Positions 54,823 to 64,000 are shown, numbered from the stretch's first letter. The stretch: DNA of 64,000 nucleotides from Pseudomonas sp. ISL-84 (GCA_018613035.1 JAGGRA010000027.1:36844-100843); one strand, 5' to 3'. Notes: generated by a model not told the origin, from the letters alone. A program made the numbers and translations.

Positions 54823-55827
54823 ATGAAAGTTGCAATTGATGCAATGGGAGGCGACAACGCTCCGAAGGAAATTGTACTGGGAGCGATGAAAGCTGCAGCG
54901 GAGTTTAAGGATATACATATTACCCTAGTTGGGGACGAGTCTAAAATTAAAGAACACTTAACACCAAATGACCGGATAGAAATTTTACATACAGCTGAAG
55001 TCATATTGCCGGAAGATGAACCGGTAAGGGCGGTCCGGAAAAAGAAGAATGCATCGATGGTGCTGGCGGCCCAGCTCGTATCCGACGGAAAGGCAGATGC
55101 TTGTATATCGGCAGGCAACACGGGCGCTTTAATGGCAGCCGGCCTTTTTGTAGTAGGAAGAATTGAAGGGATTGAACGCCCGGCATTGTCACCGACACTT
55201 CCAACGATTGGCGGGGAAGGTTTCCTTCTGCTGGATGTAGGAGCTAATGTGGATGCAAAGCCTGAACATCTTCTCCAATATGCGATTATGGGTTCCATCT
55301 ATACAGAAAAGGTACGCGGTGTATCAAACCCAAGGGTCGGCCTTTTAAACATTGGTACAGAAGATAAAAAAGGAAATGAACTAGCTAAAAATACTTTCGG
55401 CTTGCTGAAGCAGGCAGATATAAATTTCATCGGCAACGTCGAAGCACGCGATTTGCTTGAAGGTGCCGCCGATGTCGTTGTAACAGATGGATTTACCGGA
55501 AATATGGTACTTAAAACAATTGAGGGCACGGCCCTTTCTGTTTTTAAAATGTTAAAAACAGCTTTGACAAGCAGCTTTAAGACCAAACTGGCAGCAGCAG
55601 CTTTGAAGCCTGACTTATATGAGCTTAAATCCAAAATGGATTATTCCGAATATGGCGGAGCGGGATTATTTGGGCTAAAGGCGCCTGTCATTAAGGCCCA
55701 TGGTTCTTCGGATGCGAATGCTTTATACAATGCGGTAAGGCAAACCCGAAATATGGTCGAAAACAATGTTGCCGAAACGATTAAGGCTGCTGTTGAGAAA
55801 GAAGCAGGCAAAGCAGCTATTAAATAA
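54823..55827 (+). CDS. plsX: Acyl-ACP:phosphate acyltransferase PlsX
   Basis: Makes acyl phosphate from acyl-ACP, the donor for PlsY in phosphatidic acid synthesis. The 334 residues show [57 protein letters not shown] and VTDGFTGN. It lies 21 bases after fapR with AAGGATGA before the ATG, within the FapR-controlled operon. Confidence 0.96.
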   Translation: MKVAIDAMGGDNAPKEIVLGAMKAAAEFKDIHITLVGDESKIKEHLTPNDRIEILHTAEVILPEDEPVRAVRKKKNASMVLAAQLVSDGKADACISAGNTGALMAAGLFVVGRIEGIERPALSPTLPTIGGEGFLLLDVGANVDAKPEHLLQYAIMGSIYTEKVRGVSNPRVGLLNIGTEDKKGNELAKNTFGLLKQADINFIGNVEARDLLEGAADVVVTDGFTGNMVLKTIEGTALSVFKMLKTALTSSFKTKLAAAALKPDLYELKSKMDYSEYGGAGLFGLKAPVIKAHGSSDANALYNAVRQTRNMVENNVAETIKAAVEKEAGKAAIK

Positions 55828-55913
55828 ATAGGCTGTTTTAAAGCTTAAGCAATAGGCAAGTTTAACAGAGCTGGATTAAAAAGTCATTCATTTTTATTTT
55901 GGGGGGATGCACG

Positions 55914-56861
55914 ATGGGTAAGATCGCCTTTTTGTTTCCAGGTCAGGGATCACAGACTGCAGGAATGGGAAAAGCATTAGCTGAACAAGATGAGAAGGTA
56001 AAATCCTTTTTCGAAAGTGCTGATCAGAAACTGGGTTTTTCACTTTCATCACTTATTTTTGAAGGGCCGCAGGACAAGCTGACATTAACAACAAATGCTC
56101 AGCCTGCGCTGCTGACAACAAGCATGGCTATTCTCGATTACTTTAAAAGATCTGGCCTTACACCAGATTACGTAGCAGGCCACAGTCTTGGCGAGTATAC
56201 AGCACTGGTTGCTGCAGGGGCTCTATCCTTTGAAGATGGTGTATATGCTGTCCGAAAAAGAGGAGAATTTATGGAAGAAGCTGTCCCGAATGGGGAAGGT
56301 ACCATGGCAGCTGTTTTAGGTCTTGACAGGAATAAGCTGGCTGCTGTGACAGAAGAGGTAACCAAACAAGGGAACTCTGTGCAGCTGGCAAACTTAAATT
56401 GTCCTGGCCAAATCGTTATTTCCGGCTCTAGAGCAGGTGTAGAACAAGCTTCCGTAAAGGCTAAAGAAGCAGGAGCTAAACGCGTGCTTCCTTTGGATGT
56501 AAGCGGGCCTTTCCATTCCGAACTTATGAAGCCAGCTGCTGAGAAGTTCAAGAAGATCTTGGACGAAATTGAAATAAAGGATGCTGCAGTACCAGTTATC
56601 GCAAATGTTACTGCATCTGAAATGACATCTGCCTCCGAGATTAGCAACAGATTGATTGAACAATTGTATTCACCTGTACTCTGGGAGGACTCCATCCGCA
56701 AAATGGTAGATCTTGGAGTCGATACTTTTATAGAAATAGGACCTGGAAAAGTATTGTCAGGTTTGGTTAAAAAGGTTGATCGTTCCTTAAAAACCTATGC
56801 GGTTTCTGATGCAGAAACCTGCCTGGCTGTACAAGAGTCCCTAAAGGAGGAAATACGATGA
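55914..56861 (+). CDS. fabD: Malonyl-CoA:ACP transacylase FabD
   Basis: Loads malonyl groups onto ACP. The start is ATG 55914, with GGGGGGAT upstream; the in-frame start at 55899 overlaps that SD. The 315 residues have FPGQGSQ, the nucleophilic Ser91 in [15 protein letters not shown] (catalytic His near 199) and NVTA. It overlaps fabG by 4 bases (ATGA). Confidence 0.96.
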   Translation: MGKIAFLFPGQGSQTAGMGKALAEQDEKVKSFFESADQKLGFSLSSLIFEGPQDKLTLTTNAQPALLTTSMAILDYFKRSGLTPDYVAGHSLGEYTALVAAGALSFEDGVYAVRKRGEFMEEAVPNGEGTMAAVLGLDRNKLAAVTEEVTKQGNSVQLANLNCPGQIVISGSRAGVEQASVKAKEAGAKRVLPLDVSGPFHSELMKPAAEKFKKILDEIEIKDAAVPVIANVTASEMTSASEISNRLIEQLYSPVLWEDSIRKMVDLGVDTFIEIGPGKVLSGLVKKVDRSLKTYAVSDAETCLAVQESLKEEIR

Positions 56862-57601
56862 AATTGGAAGGAAAAGCAGCATTGGTAACAGGTGCTTCCC
56901 GTGGAATTGGCAGGGAAATCGCTCTTGGTCTTGCAAAGCAGGGGGCAGATATTGCGGTTAACTACTCAGGAAGCGAAAAAAGAGCAAATGAAGTAGTTGA
57001 TGAAATCAAAGCATTGGGCAGAAATGCATTTGCGGTTCAGTGCGATGTTTCCGATAGTGAATCAGTGGCAAACATGGTAAAGGAAACGATTGAAAAGTTT
57101 GGCAAGCTTGACATTCTTGTCAATAATGCCGGCATAACAAAAGACAATCTGATTATGAGAATGAAGGAAGACGAGTGGGATGATGTTATTAACATAAACC
57201 TCAAAGGGGTATTCCTATGTACGAAAGCTGTAACAAGGCAGATGATGAAGCAGCGCAGCGGACGCATTATCAATATTTCCTCCATTGTAGGTGTAAGCGG
57301 TAATCCTGGTCAGGCTAACTATGTGGCTGCGAAGTCTGGGGTGATTGGCCTGACTAAAACATCTGCCAAGGAGCTTGCAACAAGAGGGATTACGGTTAAT
57401 GCAATTGCTCCAGGTTTTATTACAACTGACATGACTGATAAGCTGAACGAGGAAGTTAGAGACCAGATGCTAAAACAAATTCCGTTAGCACGTTTTGGCG
57501 ACCCGGCAGATATTGCAAATGTAGCAGTATTTCTTGCTTCCGATGACAGCCGCTATATGACAGGGCAGACCCTGCATGTAGATGGCGGAATGGTTATGTA
57601 G
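56858..57601 (+). CDS. fabG: 3-oxoacyl-[acyl-carrier-protein] reductase FabG
   Basis: NADPH-dependent reduction of beta-ketoacyl-ACP. The 247-residue SDR shows the [12 protein letters not shown] cofactor loop (about 11-22), NNAG, and the catalytic Ser-Tyr-Lys set in [11 protein letters not shown] and NYVAAKSG. The C-terminal [14 protein letters not shown] is typical. Overlapping start with fabD; acpP follows after a promoter-bearing gap of 90 bases. Confidence 0.96.
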   Translation: MKLEGKAALVTGASRGIGREIALGLAKQGADIAVNYSGSEKRANEVVDEIKALGRNAFAVQCDVSDSESVANMVKETIEKFGKLDILVNNAGITKDNLIMRMKEDEWDDVININLKGVFLCTKAVTRQMMKQRSGRIINISSIVGVSGNPGQANYVAAKSGVIGLTKTSAKELATRGITVNAIAPGFITTDMTDKLNEEVRDQMLKQIPLARFGDPADIANVAVFLASDDSRYMTGQTLHVDGGMVM

Positions 57602-57640
57602 CTGTAACAGGCTTGTAATGCAAAAAAATTTATAAAACCG

Positions 57641-57669
57641 TTCAATAAAGGCTTAAAATAATCTATAAT
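57641..57669 (+). promoter_or_regulatory. Promoter of acpP
   Basis: TTCAAT (57641-57646), 17-bp spacer, TATAAT (57664-57669), about 22 bases upstream of the acpP start. It allows ACP to be expressed above the upstream operon. Confidence 0.6.
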
Positions 57670-57691
57670 ACTTGAGGGGAGGTGAACAAGC

Positions 57692-57925
57692 ATGGCAGAA
57701 GTATTAGAACGTGTAACAAAGATCATCGTAGACCGTCTTGGTGTTGAAGAGTCTGAAGTGAAATTGGAAGCTTCTTTTAAAGATGATCTTGGCGCTGATT
57801 CCCTTGATGTAGTAGAATTAGTTATGGAATTAGAAGATGAGTTTGATATGGAAATTTCTGACGATGATGCTGAAAAGATTGCAACAGTCGGTGACGCTGT
57901 AAATTACATAAAAGCTAGCCAATAA
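57692..57925 (+). CDS. acpP: Acyl carrier protein
   Basis: Carrier of growing acyl chains. The 77-residue acidic protein has the phosphopantetheine attachment Ser37 in [27 protein letters not shown] precedes the ATG. Its position between fabG and rnc is conserved in bacilli. Confidence 0.98.
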   Translation: MAEVLERVTKIIVDRLGVEESEVKLEASFKDDLGADSLDVVELVMELEDEFDMEISDDDAEKIATVGDAVNYIKASQ

Positions 57926-57943
57926 TCGTTAGGTGAACCAAAC

Positions 57944-57973
57944 TCTGCAGTGAGGGACTCCCCCTCACTGCAG
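57944..57973 (+). terminator. Hairpin after acpP
   Basis: A strong stem (about 12 bp: CTGCAGTGAGGG / CCCTCACTGCAG) with a short CT-rich loop, followed by CAATTTT. The weak T-tail suggests partial termination. Confidence 0.65.
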
Positions 57974-57991
57974 CAATTTTAACAGTGGATG

Positions 57992-58086
57992 TTTACTGTC
58001 CGTTGTTACCTGTTGCATTTGCCAGAAGCTAGATTCGTGCCAAGACGATATCTGCCAGTTTCAATCAGGTGGCTGCGGACAGTAAA
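57992..58086. repeat. 95-bp snap-back palindromic element
   Basis: TTTACTGTCCG (57992-58002) and CGGACAGTAAA (58076-58086) are perfect 11-bp inverted ends. Inside them, ACCTG/CAGGT and TTG/CAA also pair. At the centre AGAT-TCGT and ACGA-(TA)TCT form another hairpin. It has no ORF and may be a small mobile-element relic or an RNA-level structure. Confidence 0.55.
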
Positions 58087-58097
58087 TATGATTCTAC

Positions 58098-58128
58098 AAA
58101 AGCTCCGTTTAGATAACGGGGCTTTCTT
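58098..58128 (+). terminator. Terminator-like hairpin upstream of rnc
   Basis: AAAGCTCCGTT / AACGGGGCTTT with one wobble and a pyrimidine tail TTCTTCT. No clear rnc promoter could be assigned in the following 170 bases. Confidence 0.6.
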
Positions 58129-58300
58129 CTGTGAAAAATGGATTATGCACAATTAGTTTGTATTGGACGGTAAAAAGCATCGAAGTTTTTTGCGTTTTTC
58201 ATTTTTATTACGTAAACTTAGGGAAGACCATGTTAAACTCTATCTTTAACAATGATACTAAGAAAGCAAGAATATATTATGTTAGCAAGGTGGATGTATT

Positions 58301-59044
58301 ATGCGCAGTAACAATAAAGACAAGGAAAGAAAATCATTTCGCGCAATCGAAAAACAATTTAAAGATTTTCAGTCAAAAATCGGAATTCAATTTGAAAATG
58401 AAAAGCTTTTGAAACAAGCTTTTACCCATTCATCTTATGTGAATGAGCATCGGAGAAAACCCTACGAGGATAATGAAAGACTTGAATTTTTGGGGGATGC
58501 TGTCCTGGAATTGACTGTTTCGAAATTCCTTTATCTTAAATATCCTATGATGAGCGAAGGAGAATTAACTAAATTGAGAGCGGCAGTTGTTTGTGAGCCA
58601 TCCCTGGTTTCTTTTGCCCATGAATTATCCTTTGGAGATCTTGTCCTCCTTGGAAAAGGAGAAGAAATGACAGGCGGAAGAGCTCGTCCTGCACTGCTTG
58701 CAGATGTATTTGAAGCTTTTGTTGGCGCCTTGTATTTGGATAAAGGGTTGAATACAGTTGTTGCCTTTTTGGAAAAAGTCGTTTTTCCAAAAATCGATTC
58801 AGGTGCTTTTTCGCATGTGATGGATTTTAAGAGCCAGCTGCAGGAGCTGGTCCAGCGTGACGGCGCAGGTTCAATTGAATATAAAATACTTCAGGAAAAA
58901 GGGCCTGCTCACAATCGTGAATTTGTTTCCACCGTTTCCTTGAATGGCAGGGAGCTCGGAACAGGCACAGGACGTTCAAAGAAGGAAGCGGAACAGCATG
59001 CTGCCCAAATGGCTCTGGAAGTATTGAAGAACCATATAAAGTGA
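58301..59044 (+). CDS. rnc: Ribonuclease III
   Basis: Cleaves double-stranded RNA and processes rRNA precursors and small cytoplasmic RNA. The 247 residues contain the catalytic signature [12 protein letters not shown] (near residues 61-72), [21 protein letters not shown] second metal site ([16 protein letters not shown]) and a C-terminal dsRBD ([15 protein letters not shown]..., [16 protein letters not shown]). AAGGTGG lies upstream of the ATG. Its TGA stop lies inside the conserved left end of structured repeat copy B, so the last codons may derive from that insertion. Confidence 0.96.
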   Translation: MRSNNKDKERKSFRAIEKQFKDFQSKIGIQFENEKLLKQAFTHSSYVNEHRRKPYEDNERLEFLGDAVLELTVSKFLYLKYPMMSEGELTKLRAAVVCEPSLVSFAHELSFGDLVLLGKGEEMTGGRARPALLADVFEAFVGALYLDKGLNTVVAFLEKVVFPKIDSGAFSHVMDFKSQLQELVQRDGAGSIEYKILQEKGPAHNREFVSTVSLNGRELGTGTGRSKKEAEQHAAQMALEVLKNHIK

Positions 59045-59184
59045 AACTTCAATCAGCGGATGACCTTTCCGCTGATGTTAGTTGAACCAATCGGGCCTTA
59101 CGGGCAGTTGTGCCCCACTAAAAATTAGGTAGGTTACAGATATTAGGTCATGAGTGGGGTTACTGCCTGTTAGACTGCGATAAA
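59035..59184 (+). repeat. Structured ~150-bp intergenic repeat, copy B
   Basis: Same element as 10667-10819 but on the plus strand. It comprises the identical 22-nt left end at 59035, hairpin ATCAGCGGA / TCCGCTGAT (59052-59060 and 59068-59076), the conserved block GTTGAACCAATCGGGCC, a helix CGGGCAGT / ACTGCCTG (59101-59108 and 59162-59169) enclosing CCCCACT / AGTGGGG (59113-59119 and 59153-59159), and right end TTAGACTGCGATAAA. It sits between rnc and smc and overlaps the rnc stop. Confidence 0.8.
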
Positions 59185-59238
59185 GTAAACTCTGACAGCA
59201 AAGAATGGAGACTCGGAGGAGACAGAGGGGGAGCAAAG

Positions 59239-62200
59239 TTGTTTTTAAAACGGCTTGACGTAGTTGGATTTAAGTCATTTGCTGAAAGAATCACTGTTGA
59301 TTTTGTTCCAGGTGTTACTGCTGTTGTAGGTCCGAACGGAAGCGGTAAGAGCAATATTACGGATGCTATCCGCTGGGTATTGGGCGAGCAATCGGCTAAA
59401 TCCCTTCGCGGCGCTAAAATGGAGGATGTCATTTTTGCGGGCAGCGATTCCCGAAAAGCGCAGAACTTTGCAGAGGTTACCTTGACACTTGATAATGGTG
59501 ATCAAGGGTTGCCGATTGATTACAGTGAGGTTAGTGTGACGAGAAGGGTATACCGCTCAGGAGACAGCGAATATTTAATCAACAAGCAAACTTGCAGACT
59601 TAAAGACATTGTGGATTTATTTATGGATTCCGGCCTGGGGAGAGAAGCTTTTTCGATCATAAGCCAAGGCAGGGTCGAAGAAATTTTAAACAGCAAAGCG
59701 GAAGAGCGCCGCACAATATTTGAAGAAGCAGCAGGTGTTCTTAAATATAAAACAAGAAAGAAAAAAGCGGAGAGCAAGCTTTCTGAAACACAGGATAATT
59801 TAAATCGTGTTCATGATATTCTTTATGAACTTGAAAACCAGGTCGAGCCTCTAAAGATTCAGGCTTCAATTGCAAAGGATTTCCTGCAGCAGAAAGAAGA
59901 ATTGGAGAAAATAGAGGTTGCTCTCACTGTCTATGAAATAGAAGACCTGCACTCAAAATGGGAACAGCTTTCTCGCCAGCTTGAACAGCATACAGAGGAC
60001 GAAATGAAACTTTCCTCAGTGCTGCAGTACAAAGAAGCGAAAATGGAGGAACTAAAAGACCATATCGCTGCCCTCGATGAGTCGGTAAATGATTTGCAGG
60101 AGGTCCTTCTCCATGCAAGTGAAGAGCTGGAAAAGCTTGAAGGCAGAAAAGAAGTACTAAAAGAGCGGAAGAAAAATGCAAACCAAAATAAAGACCAGCT
60201 TCAAAGAAATATGGAAGAACTGGCTTTAAAAATAACAGGCCTGAAAGAGCAAAAAGAAAAACAAGCAGCTTCTAAAGAGAAAGTAAAGGCTGAGGCACTT
60301 AAGCTTCAGAAGGCTTTGAAAGAAAAGCAGGAGCAGCTCAAGCTTTTCAGTGAGAATACAGAAGAAAAGATAGAATCGCTTAAAAGTGATTATATCGAAG
60401 TGCTTAACAGTCAGGCAGCTTCCAGAAATGAATTGCAAAATATTGAGCAGCAGCTGAGCCAGCATGGACAGCGGAGCTCAAAGCTTGAAATGGACAATGA
60501 AAAGTACATTGCCGAGCGCAAGAAAATTGAAGAGAAAAAGCATGCCATACAGTCAAATCTCGACGATCTGCAGAAAGAATTAGAGGGCCAGGTCCATCTT
60601 TTCCGGAATGAAGATCGTCATCTTGAATCCTTGAAAAATAATTATCAAAAGCAGGAAAAGACCTTATATCAAGCATATCAGTATCTGCAGCAAGCCAAAT
60701 CAAGGCAGGAAATGCTCGAAGAAATGGAAGAAGATTATTCAGGCTTCTTCCAGGGGGTAAAAGAGATTCTGAAAGCACGCGGGAGTAAGCTCCAGGGGAT
60801 TCAAGGAGCGGTGGCCGAATTGATTCAGGTGCCAAAGGAGTACGGCACCGCGATAGAAACGGCACTTGGCGGAGCCATGCAGCATATCATTGTCCAGACT
60901 GAACAGGATGGCCGAAATGCAATTCACTACTTGAAGAAGAACTCATTTGGCAGAGCAACCTTCCTTCCATTAAGTATAGTAAAAGGGAAAAAGCTAAACT
61001 CTGCCCAATTGCAATCTGTAAAAGCACACCCTGCCTTTATTGGCGAAGCAACTTCACTTATACAGTTTGATGGCAAACATCAGCCCGCAATTGAAAACTT
61101 GCTGGGCAATGTTGTCATTGCAAGGGATTTAAAAGGTGCCAATGAACTGGCAAAACTCCTTCAGTATCGTGTGAGACTTGTAACCATCGAAGGTGATGTC
61201 GTTAATCCTGGCGGTTCCATGACAGGTGGAGCTGTAAAACAAAAAAACTCTTCGATTTTATCCCGTAAAGGTGAGCTGGAGGAGCTGAAAGACCGGATTG
61301 CCGACATGGAATCCAAAACAGCAAACCTCGAAAAGCAAGTAAAGCTTCAAAAAAGCGAGATTCAAAAGCAGGAAGCCCATATTGAAAAGCTCAGAAAAGC
61401 CGGTGAAGAACTTCGTATGAGGGAACAAGCTGTTAAAGGCGACCTTCTGGAAGTGGAATTTGAGGAGAAAAGCATTAATGAACGCTTGTCTCTTTATGAT
61501 ATGGACAAGGCCCAGTTTTCAGAAGACAGGGAAAAGCTTTTAAGCAGAAAGATTGAGCTCGGATCCCTATTGGAAGATCAGCAAAAACAAATAAGCAATC
61601 TGGACCAGGAAATAAAAGCTTTAACCGATAGAAAAAATACTCAGCAAACTTCAAAAGAAACATTGGTCTCTGAGATTAATGAGCTTAAGATCGGGTTCGC
61701 TTCCAAAAGCGAACAGCTGAATCATGCCGAAGATAAGCTGGCAGCAATAATCTCTGAACTTGCTATTAATGATGATAAGCTGAAGACGGTTAAAGAGGAT
61801 TTGGAGCTTTTATCTTCGGAAATGACAAATAGTTCTTCTGGAGAACAGCATTTGGAAGAAGCTGCACAGCAGAAATTCAAAGAAAAAAACGAAACGCTTG
61901 AATTGATTGCATCAAGACGGGAAGAGCGATTAAAGCTTCAAATAGAATTGGAGGACCTCGAGCTGGAGGCAAAGGAATTAAAACGACAGCACAAAGGCAT
62001 GGTTGAGGTACTTAAGGATGAAGAAGTGAAGCAAACCCGCCTGGATGTAGAGCTTGAAAATAGGCTAAACCATCTAAGGGAAGAATACCTGCTTTCCTTT
62101 GAAGCTGCCAAAGATGAATACCCGCTTCTAATCGAAGTGGAAGAGGCTCGTAAAAAGGTAAAACTAATTAAGCTGGCTATTGAAGAGCTGGGTGCTGTCA

Positions 62201-62805
62201 ATCTTGGCGCAATTGAAGAATACGAACGTGTTTCGGAGCGCTACGAATTCCTGCTTGAACAGAAAACGGATCTTCAGGAAGCAAAAGACACATTATTTCA
62301 GGTTATTGATGAGATGGATGTAGAAATGAAAAGGCGCTTTGAAGAAACCTTCGAGGGAATTCGTTTCCATTTTGAATCTGTTTTTCAATCATTATTTGGC
62401 GGCGGGAGAGCAGACTTAAGATTGACCCAGCCTGATGACTTATTGAACACCGGGGTGGAAATCGTGGCACAGCCTCCAGGCAAAAAGCTGCAAAACCTTG
62501 GCCTTCTATCAGGGGGAGAAAGGGCGCTGACCGCAATCGCACTCTTATTCTCAATCCTGAAAGTCAGGCCGGTACCGTTCTGTATCCTCGATGAAGTTGA
62601 GGCTGCGCTGGATGAAGCGAATGTGCAAAGATTTAGCCAGTACCTAAAGAGGTACAGTGATGAAACACAATTCATTGTCATCACCCACCGAAAGGGAACA
62701 ATGGAGGAAGCAGATGTTCTTTATGGTGTTACCATGCAGGAATCCGGAGTGTCAAAACTCGTATCTGTACGTCTTGAAGAAACGAAGGAATTAATTCCTC
62801 AATAG
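59239..62805 (+). CDS. smc: Chromosome segregation SMC ATPase
   Basis: Condensin ATPase that extrudes and aligns chromosome arms from ParB-loaded origins. The 1188 residues have Walker A GPNGSGKSNITDAIRW (near residue 32), two long coiled coils (about 170-500 and 680-1020), a hinge (about 510-670, with GGSMTGGAVKQ), the signature LLSGGERALTAIALLFSI and Walker B FCILDEVEAALDEANV. The start is TTG at 59239 preceded by GAGGGGGAG, giving FLKRLDVVGFKSFAERI. It lies between rnc and ftsY as in other bacilli. Confidence 0.97.
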   Translation: MFLKRLDVVGFKSFAERITVDFVPGVTAVVGPNGSGKSNITDAIRWVLGEQSAKSLRGAKMEDVIFAGSDSRKAQNFAEVTLTLDNGDQGLPIDYSEVSVTRRVYRSGDSEYLINKQTCRLKDIVDLFMDSGLGREAFSIISQGRVEEILNSKAEERRTIFEEAAGVLKYKTRKKKAESKLSETQDNLNRVHDILYELENQVEPLKIQASIAKDFLQQKEELEKIEVALTVYEIEDLHSKWEQLSRQLEQHTEDEMKLSSVLQYKEAKMEELKDHIAALDESVNDLQEVLLHASEELEKLEGRKEVLKERKKNANQNKDQLQRNMEELALKITGLKEQKEKQAASKEKVKAEALKLQKALKEKQEQLKLFSENTEEKIESLKSDYIEVLNSQAASRNELQNIEQQLSQHGQRSSKLEMDNEKYIAERKKIEEKKHAIQSNLDDLQKELEGQVHLFRNEDRHLESLKNNYQKQEKTLYQAYQYLQQAKSRQEMLEEMEEDYSGFFQGVKEILKARGSKLQGIQGAVAELIQVPKEYGTAIETALGGAMQHIIVQTEQDGRNAIHYLKKNSFGRATFLPLSIVKGKKLNSAQLQSVKAHPAFIGEATSLIQFDGKHQPAIENLLGNVVIARDLKGANELAKLLQYRVRLVTIEGDVVNPGGSMTGGAVKQKNSSILSRKGELEELKDRIADMESKTANLEKQVKLQKSEIQKQEAHIEKLRKAGEELRMREQAVKGDLLEVEFEEKSINERLSLYDMDKAQFSEDREKLLSRKIELGSLLEDQQKQISNLDQEIKALTDRKNTQQTSKETLVSEINELKIGFASKSEQLNHAEDKLAAIISELAINDDKLKTVKEDLELLSSEMTNSSSGEQHLEEAAQQKFKEKNETLELIASRREERLKLQIELEDLELEAKELKRQHKGMVEVLKDEEVKQTRLDVELENRLNHLREEYLLSFEAAKDEYPLLIEVEEARKKVKLIKLAIEELGAVNLGAIEEYERVSERYEFLLEQKTDLQEAKDTLFQVIDEMDVEMKRRFEETFEGIRFHFESVFQSLFGGGRADLRLTQPDDLLNTGVEIVAQPPGKKLQNLGLLSGGERALTAIALLFSILKVRPVPFCILDEVEAALDEANVQRFSQYLKRYSDETQFIVITHRKGTMEEADVLYGVTMQESGVSKLVSVRLEETKELIPQ

Positions 62806-62811
62806 CATTAT

Positions 62812-62842
62812 TTGTGGAGCAGCATTTTAAAGCTGTTCCACA
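62812..62842 (+). other. Hairpin between smc and ftsY
   Basis: GTGGAGCAGC / GCTGTTCCAC with an 8-base loop and no T-run; more likely an mRNA processing or stability hairpin than a full terminator. Confidence 0.5.
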
Positions 62843-62880
62843 CCCGTACATATTAAGCTTTTAAAAAAGGAAGTGAGAAA

Positions 62881-63882
62881 ATGAGTTTTTTTAAGAAATT
62901 AAAAGAAAAAATCACCAAGCAAACAGATACAGTTACTGAAAAGTTCAAAGATGGATTAACAAAAACACGCGATAACTTCTCCAATAAGGTGAATGATCTT
63001 GTTTCCAGGTACCGTAAAGTTGATGAAGAATTTTTCGAGGAACTGGAAGAAATTTTAATTCAAGCAGATGTGGGTTTCGACACTGTCATGGAATTGGTGG
63101 AAGAGCTAAGGAGTGAAGTCAAGCGTAAGAATATCCAGGATCCGCGTGAGGTACAAGGTGTCATTTCAGAAAAGCTTGTGGAAATATATGAAAGTGCTGG
63201 TGAGGTCTCCACAGACTTAAATATTCAGCCTGATGGACTTACCGTTATCCTGTTTGTAGGTGTTAATGGTGTTGGAAAAACCACTACTATCGGCAAGCTT
63301 GCCCATAAGTTCAAAAATGAAGGGAAAAGTGTATTACTGGCAGCAGGCGATACGTTCCGTGCCGGAGCGATTGAACAGCTTGAGGTGTGGGGAGAACGAG
63401 TCGGAGTTGATGTCATCAAGCAGGGGGCAGGTTCTGACCCTGCTGCAGTCATGTACGATGCAGTTCAATCTGCAAAATCGCGCAAAGCAGATATTTTGAT
63501 TTGCGATACAGCAGGACGTTTGCAAAACAAGGTAAACTTGATGAAGGAATTGGAAAAGGTCAAGCGTGTCATTGAAAGGGAAGTTCCCGGCGCGCCGCAC
63601 GAGGTTTTACTGGTTCTGGATGCAACCACAGGACAAAATGCGATGATCCAAGCGAAAACTTTCAAAGAAGCAACTGATGTTTCAGGTATTGTCCTTACCA
63701 AGCTGGATGGTACAGCAAAAGGCGGAATTGTTCTCGCCATCAGAAACGAACTGGAAATACCGGTTAAATTCGTCGGCCTTGGCGAAAAAATGGATGATCT
63801 CCAGGAATTCAATGCAGAACAATATGTTTACGGCCTATTTGCCGACATGGTTGAAAAAGAAGTAGAAGAGGAAGAAGAATAA
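62881..63882 (+). CDS. ftsY: Signal recognition particle receptor FtsY
   Basis: GTPase that docks the SRP-ribosome complex at the membrane. The 333 residues have a short basic N-terminal region (MSFFKKLKEKITKQTDTV) instead of the long acidic A domain of E. coli, then the NG domain with GVNGVGKTTTIGKLA (near residue 125), AAGDTFRAGA, DTAGRLQNK, TKLDGTAKGG and GLGEKMDDLQEF. GGAAGTGAG precedes the ATG. A terminator follows; ylxM-ffh would be expected downstream. Confidence 0.97.
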   Translation: MSFFKKLKEKITKQTDTVTEKFKDGLTKTRDNFSNKVNDLVSRYRKVDEEFFEELEEILIQADVGFDTVMELVEELRSEVKRKNIQDPREVQGVISEKLVEIYESAGEVSTDLNIQPDGLTVILFVGVNGVGKTTTIGKLAHKFKNEGKSVLLAAGDTFRAGAIEQLEVWGERVGVDVIKQGAGSDPAAVMYDAVQSAKSRKADILICDTAGRLQNKVNLMKELEKVKRVIEREVPGAPHEVLLVLDATTGQNAMIQAKTFKEATDVSGIVLTKLDGTAKGGIVLAIRNELEIPVKFVGLGEKMDDLQEFNAEQYVYGLFADMVEKEVEEEEE

Positions 63883-63889
63883 TAAGAAT

Positions 63890-63928
63890 GAAAAACAGCC
63901 GGAGAGGAATCTTTGGCTGTTTTTTTGG
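63890..63928 (+). terminator. Terminator after ftsY
   Basis: AAAAACAGCC, 12-base loop, GGCTGTTTTTTT: A/T-flanked stem with a seven-T tail, just after the ftsY stop. Confidence 0.85.
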
Positions 63929-64000
63929 TTCTATAATATTTGTTGGGGTTCTTACACAATTTGAACATAAAAAATGCACGTAATCATCCAGTCTTTTATA

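Noticed and set aside
58131..58412. 93-codon plus-strand ORF overlapping the start of rnc
   Set aside because: It lacks an SD, overlaps rnc by over 100 bases in another frame, and its low-complexity composition does not resemble a protein.

Overview
The window is a 64 kb stretch of Bacillaceae core chromosome. Gene content and order follow the classical Bacillus subtilis run from ftsA-ftsZ to smc-ftsY: spoIIGA-sigE-sigG, ylmC-H, divIVA, ileS, lspA, the pyr operon, rqcH, priA-def-fmt-rsmB-rlmN-prpC-prkC-rsgA-rpe, spoVM, rpmB, fakA, recG, fapR-plsX-fabD-fabG-acpP, rnc-smc-ftsY. The sporulation sigma factors, SpoIIGA and SpoVM mark a spore former. The composition is moderately AT-rich, with SD-led genes and some TTG/GTG starts. 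A Cytobacillus/Mesobacillus-like bacillus is my best guess; this is an inference from gene order and protein similarity recalled from memory.

Layout. 1-10 kb: end of ftsA, ftsZ, an inserted flavohemoglobin gene (hmp, minus strand) under an Fnr-type palindrome, the sigma-E/sigma-G block, and the ylm-sepF-divIVA cell-division cluster. 10-16 kb: Ile T-box and ileS, ylyA, lspA, ylyB. 16-28 kb: the complete pyrimidine operon pyrR-P-B-C-AA-AB-K-D-F-E, with three PyrR attenuators and dense start/stop overlaps. 28-33 kb: rqcH (minus), a 52-bp tandem-repeat array, and a SERCA-type P-type ATPase. 33-48 kb: yloC, remA, gmk, rpoZ, coaBC, priA, def, fmt, rsmB, rlmN, prpC, prkC, rsgA, rpe, thiN. 48-54 kb: spoVM, rpmB (minus), yloU, fakA, recG. 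54-64 kb: FapR-controlled lipid genes, acpP, rnc, smc, ftsY.

The genes serve linked basic functions: division-site selection (FtsZ, SepF, DivIVA), forespore/mother-cell gene switching, UMP synthesis with product feedback through RNA, maturation of translation (IleS, Def, Fmt, RsmB, RlmN, RsgA, RpmB), ribosome-associated quality control (RqcH, YlmH), Ser/Thr signalling (PrkC/PrpC), phospholipid and fatty-acid synthesis (FakA, FapR, PlsX, FabD, FabG, ACP), and chromosome/secretion factors (SMC, FtsY).

The unusual material is intergenic. A ~150-bp structured repeat occurs twice in opposite orientations (in the ileS leader and across the rnc stop codon), with base changes that preserve its first hairpin. 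Two exact-period tandem arrays (51 and 52 bp) lie in gene-free gaps. A second dispersed repeat with GTTGATT-type inverted ends occurs three times. Several gaps that hold other genes in B. subtilis (bpr, ylmA-ylmB, the cys/sir cluster, sdaAB-sdaAA, recalled from memory) are instead filled here by repeats, by hmp, or by nothing. No CRISPR array, insertion-sequence transposase, tRNA or rRNA gene was found.
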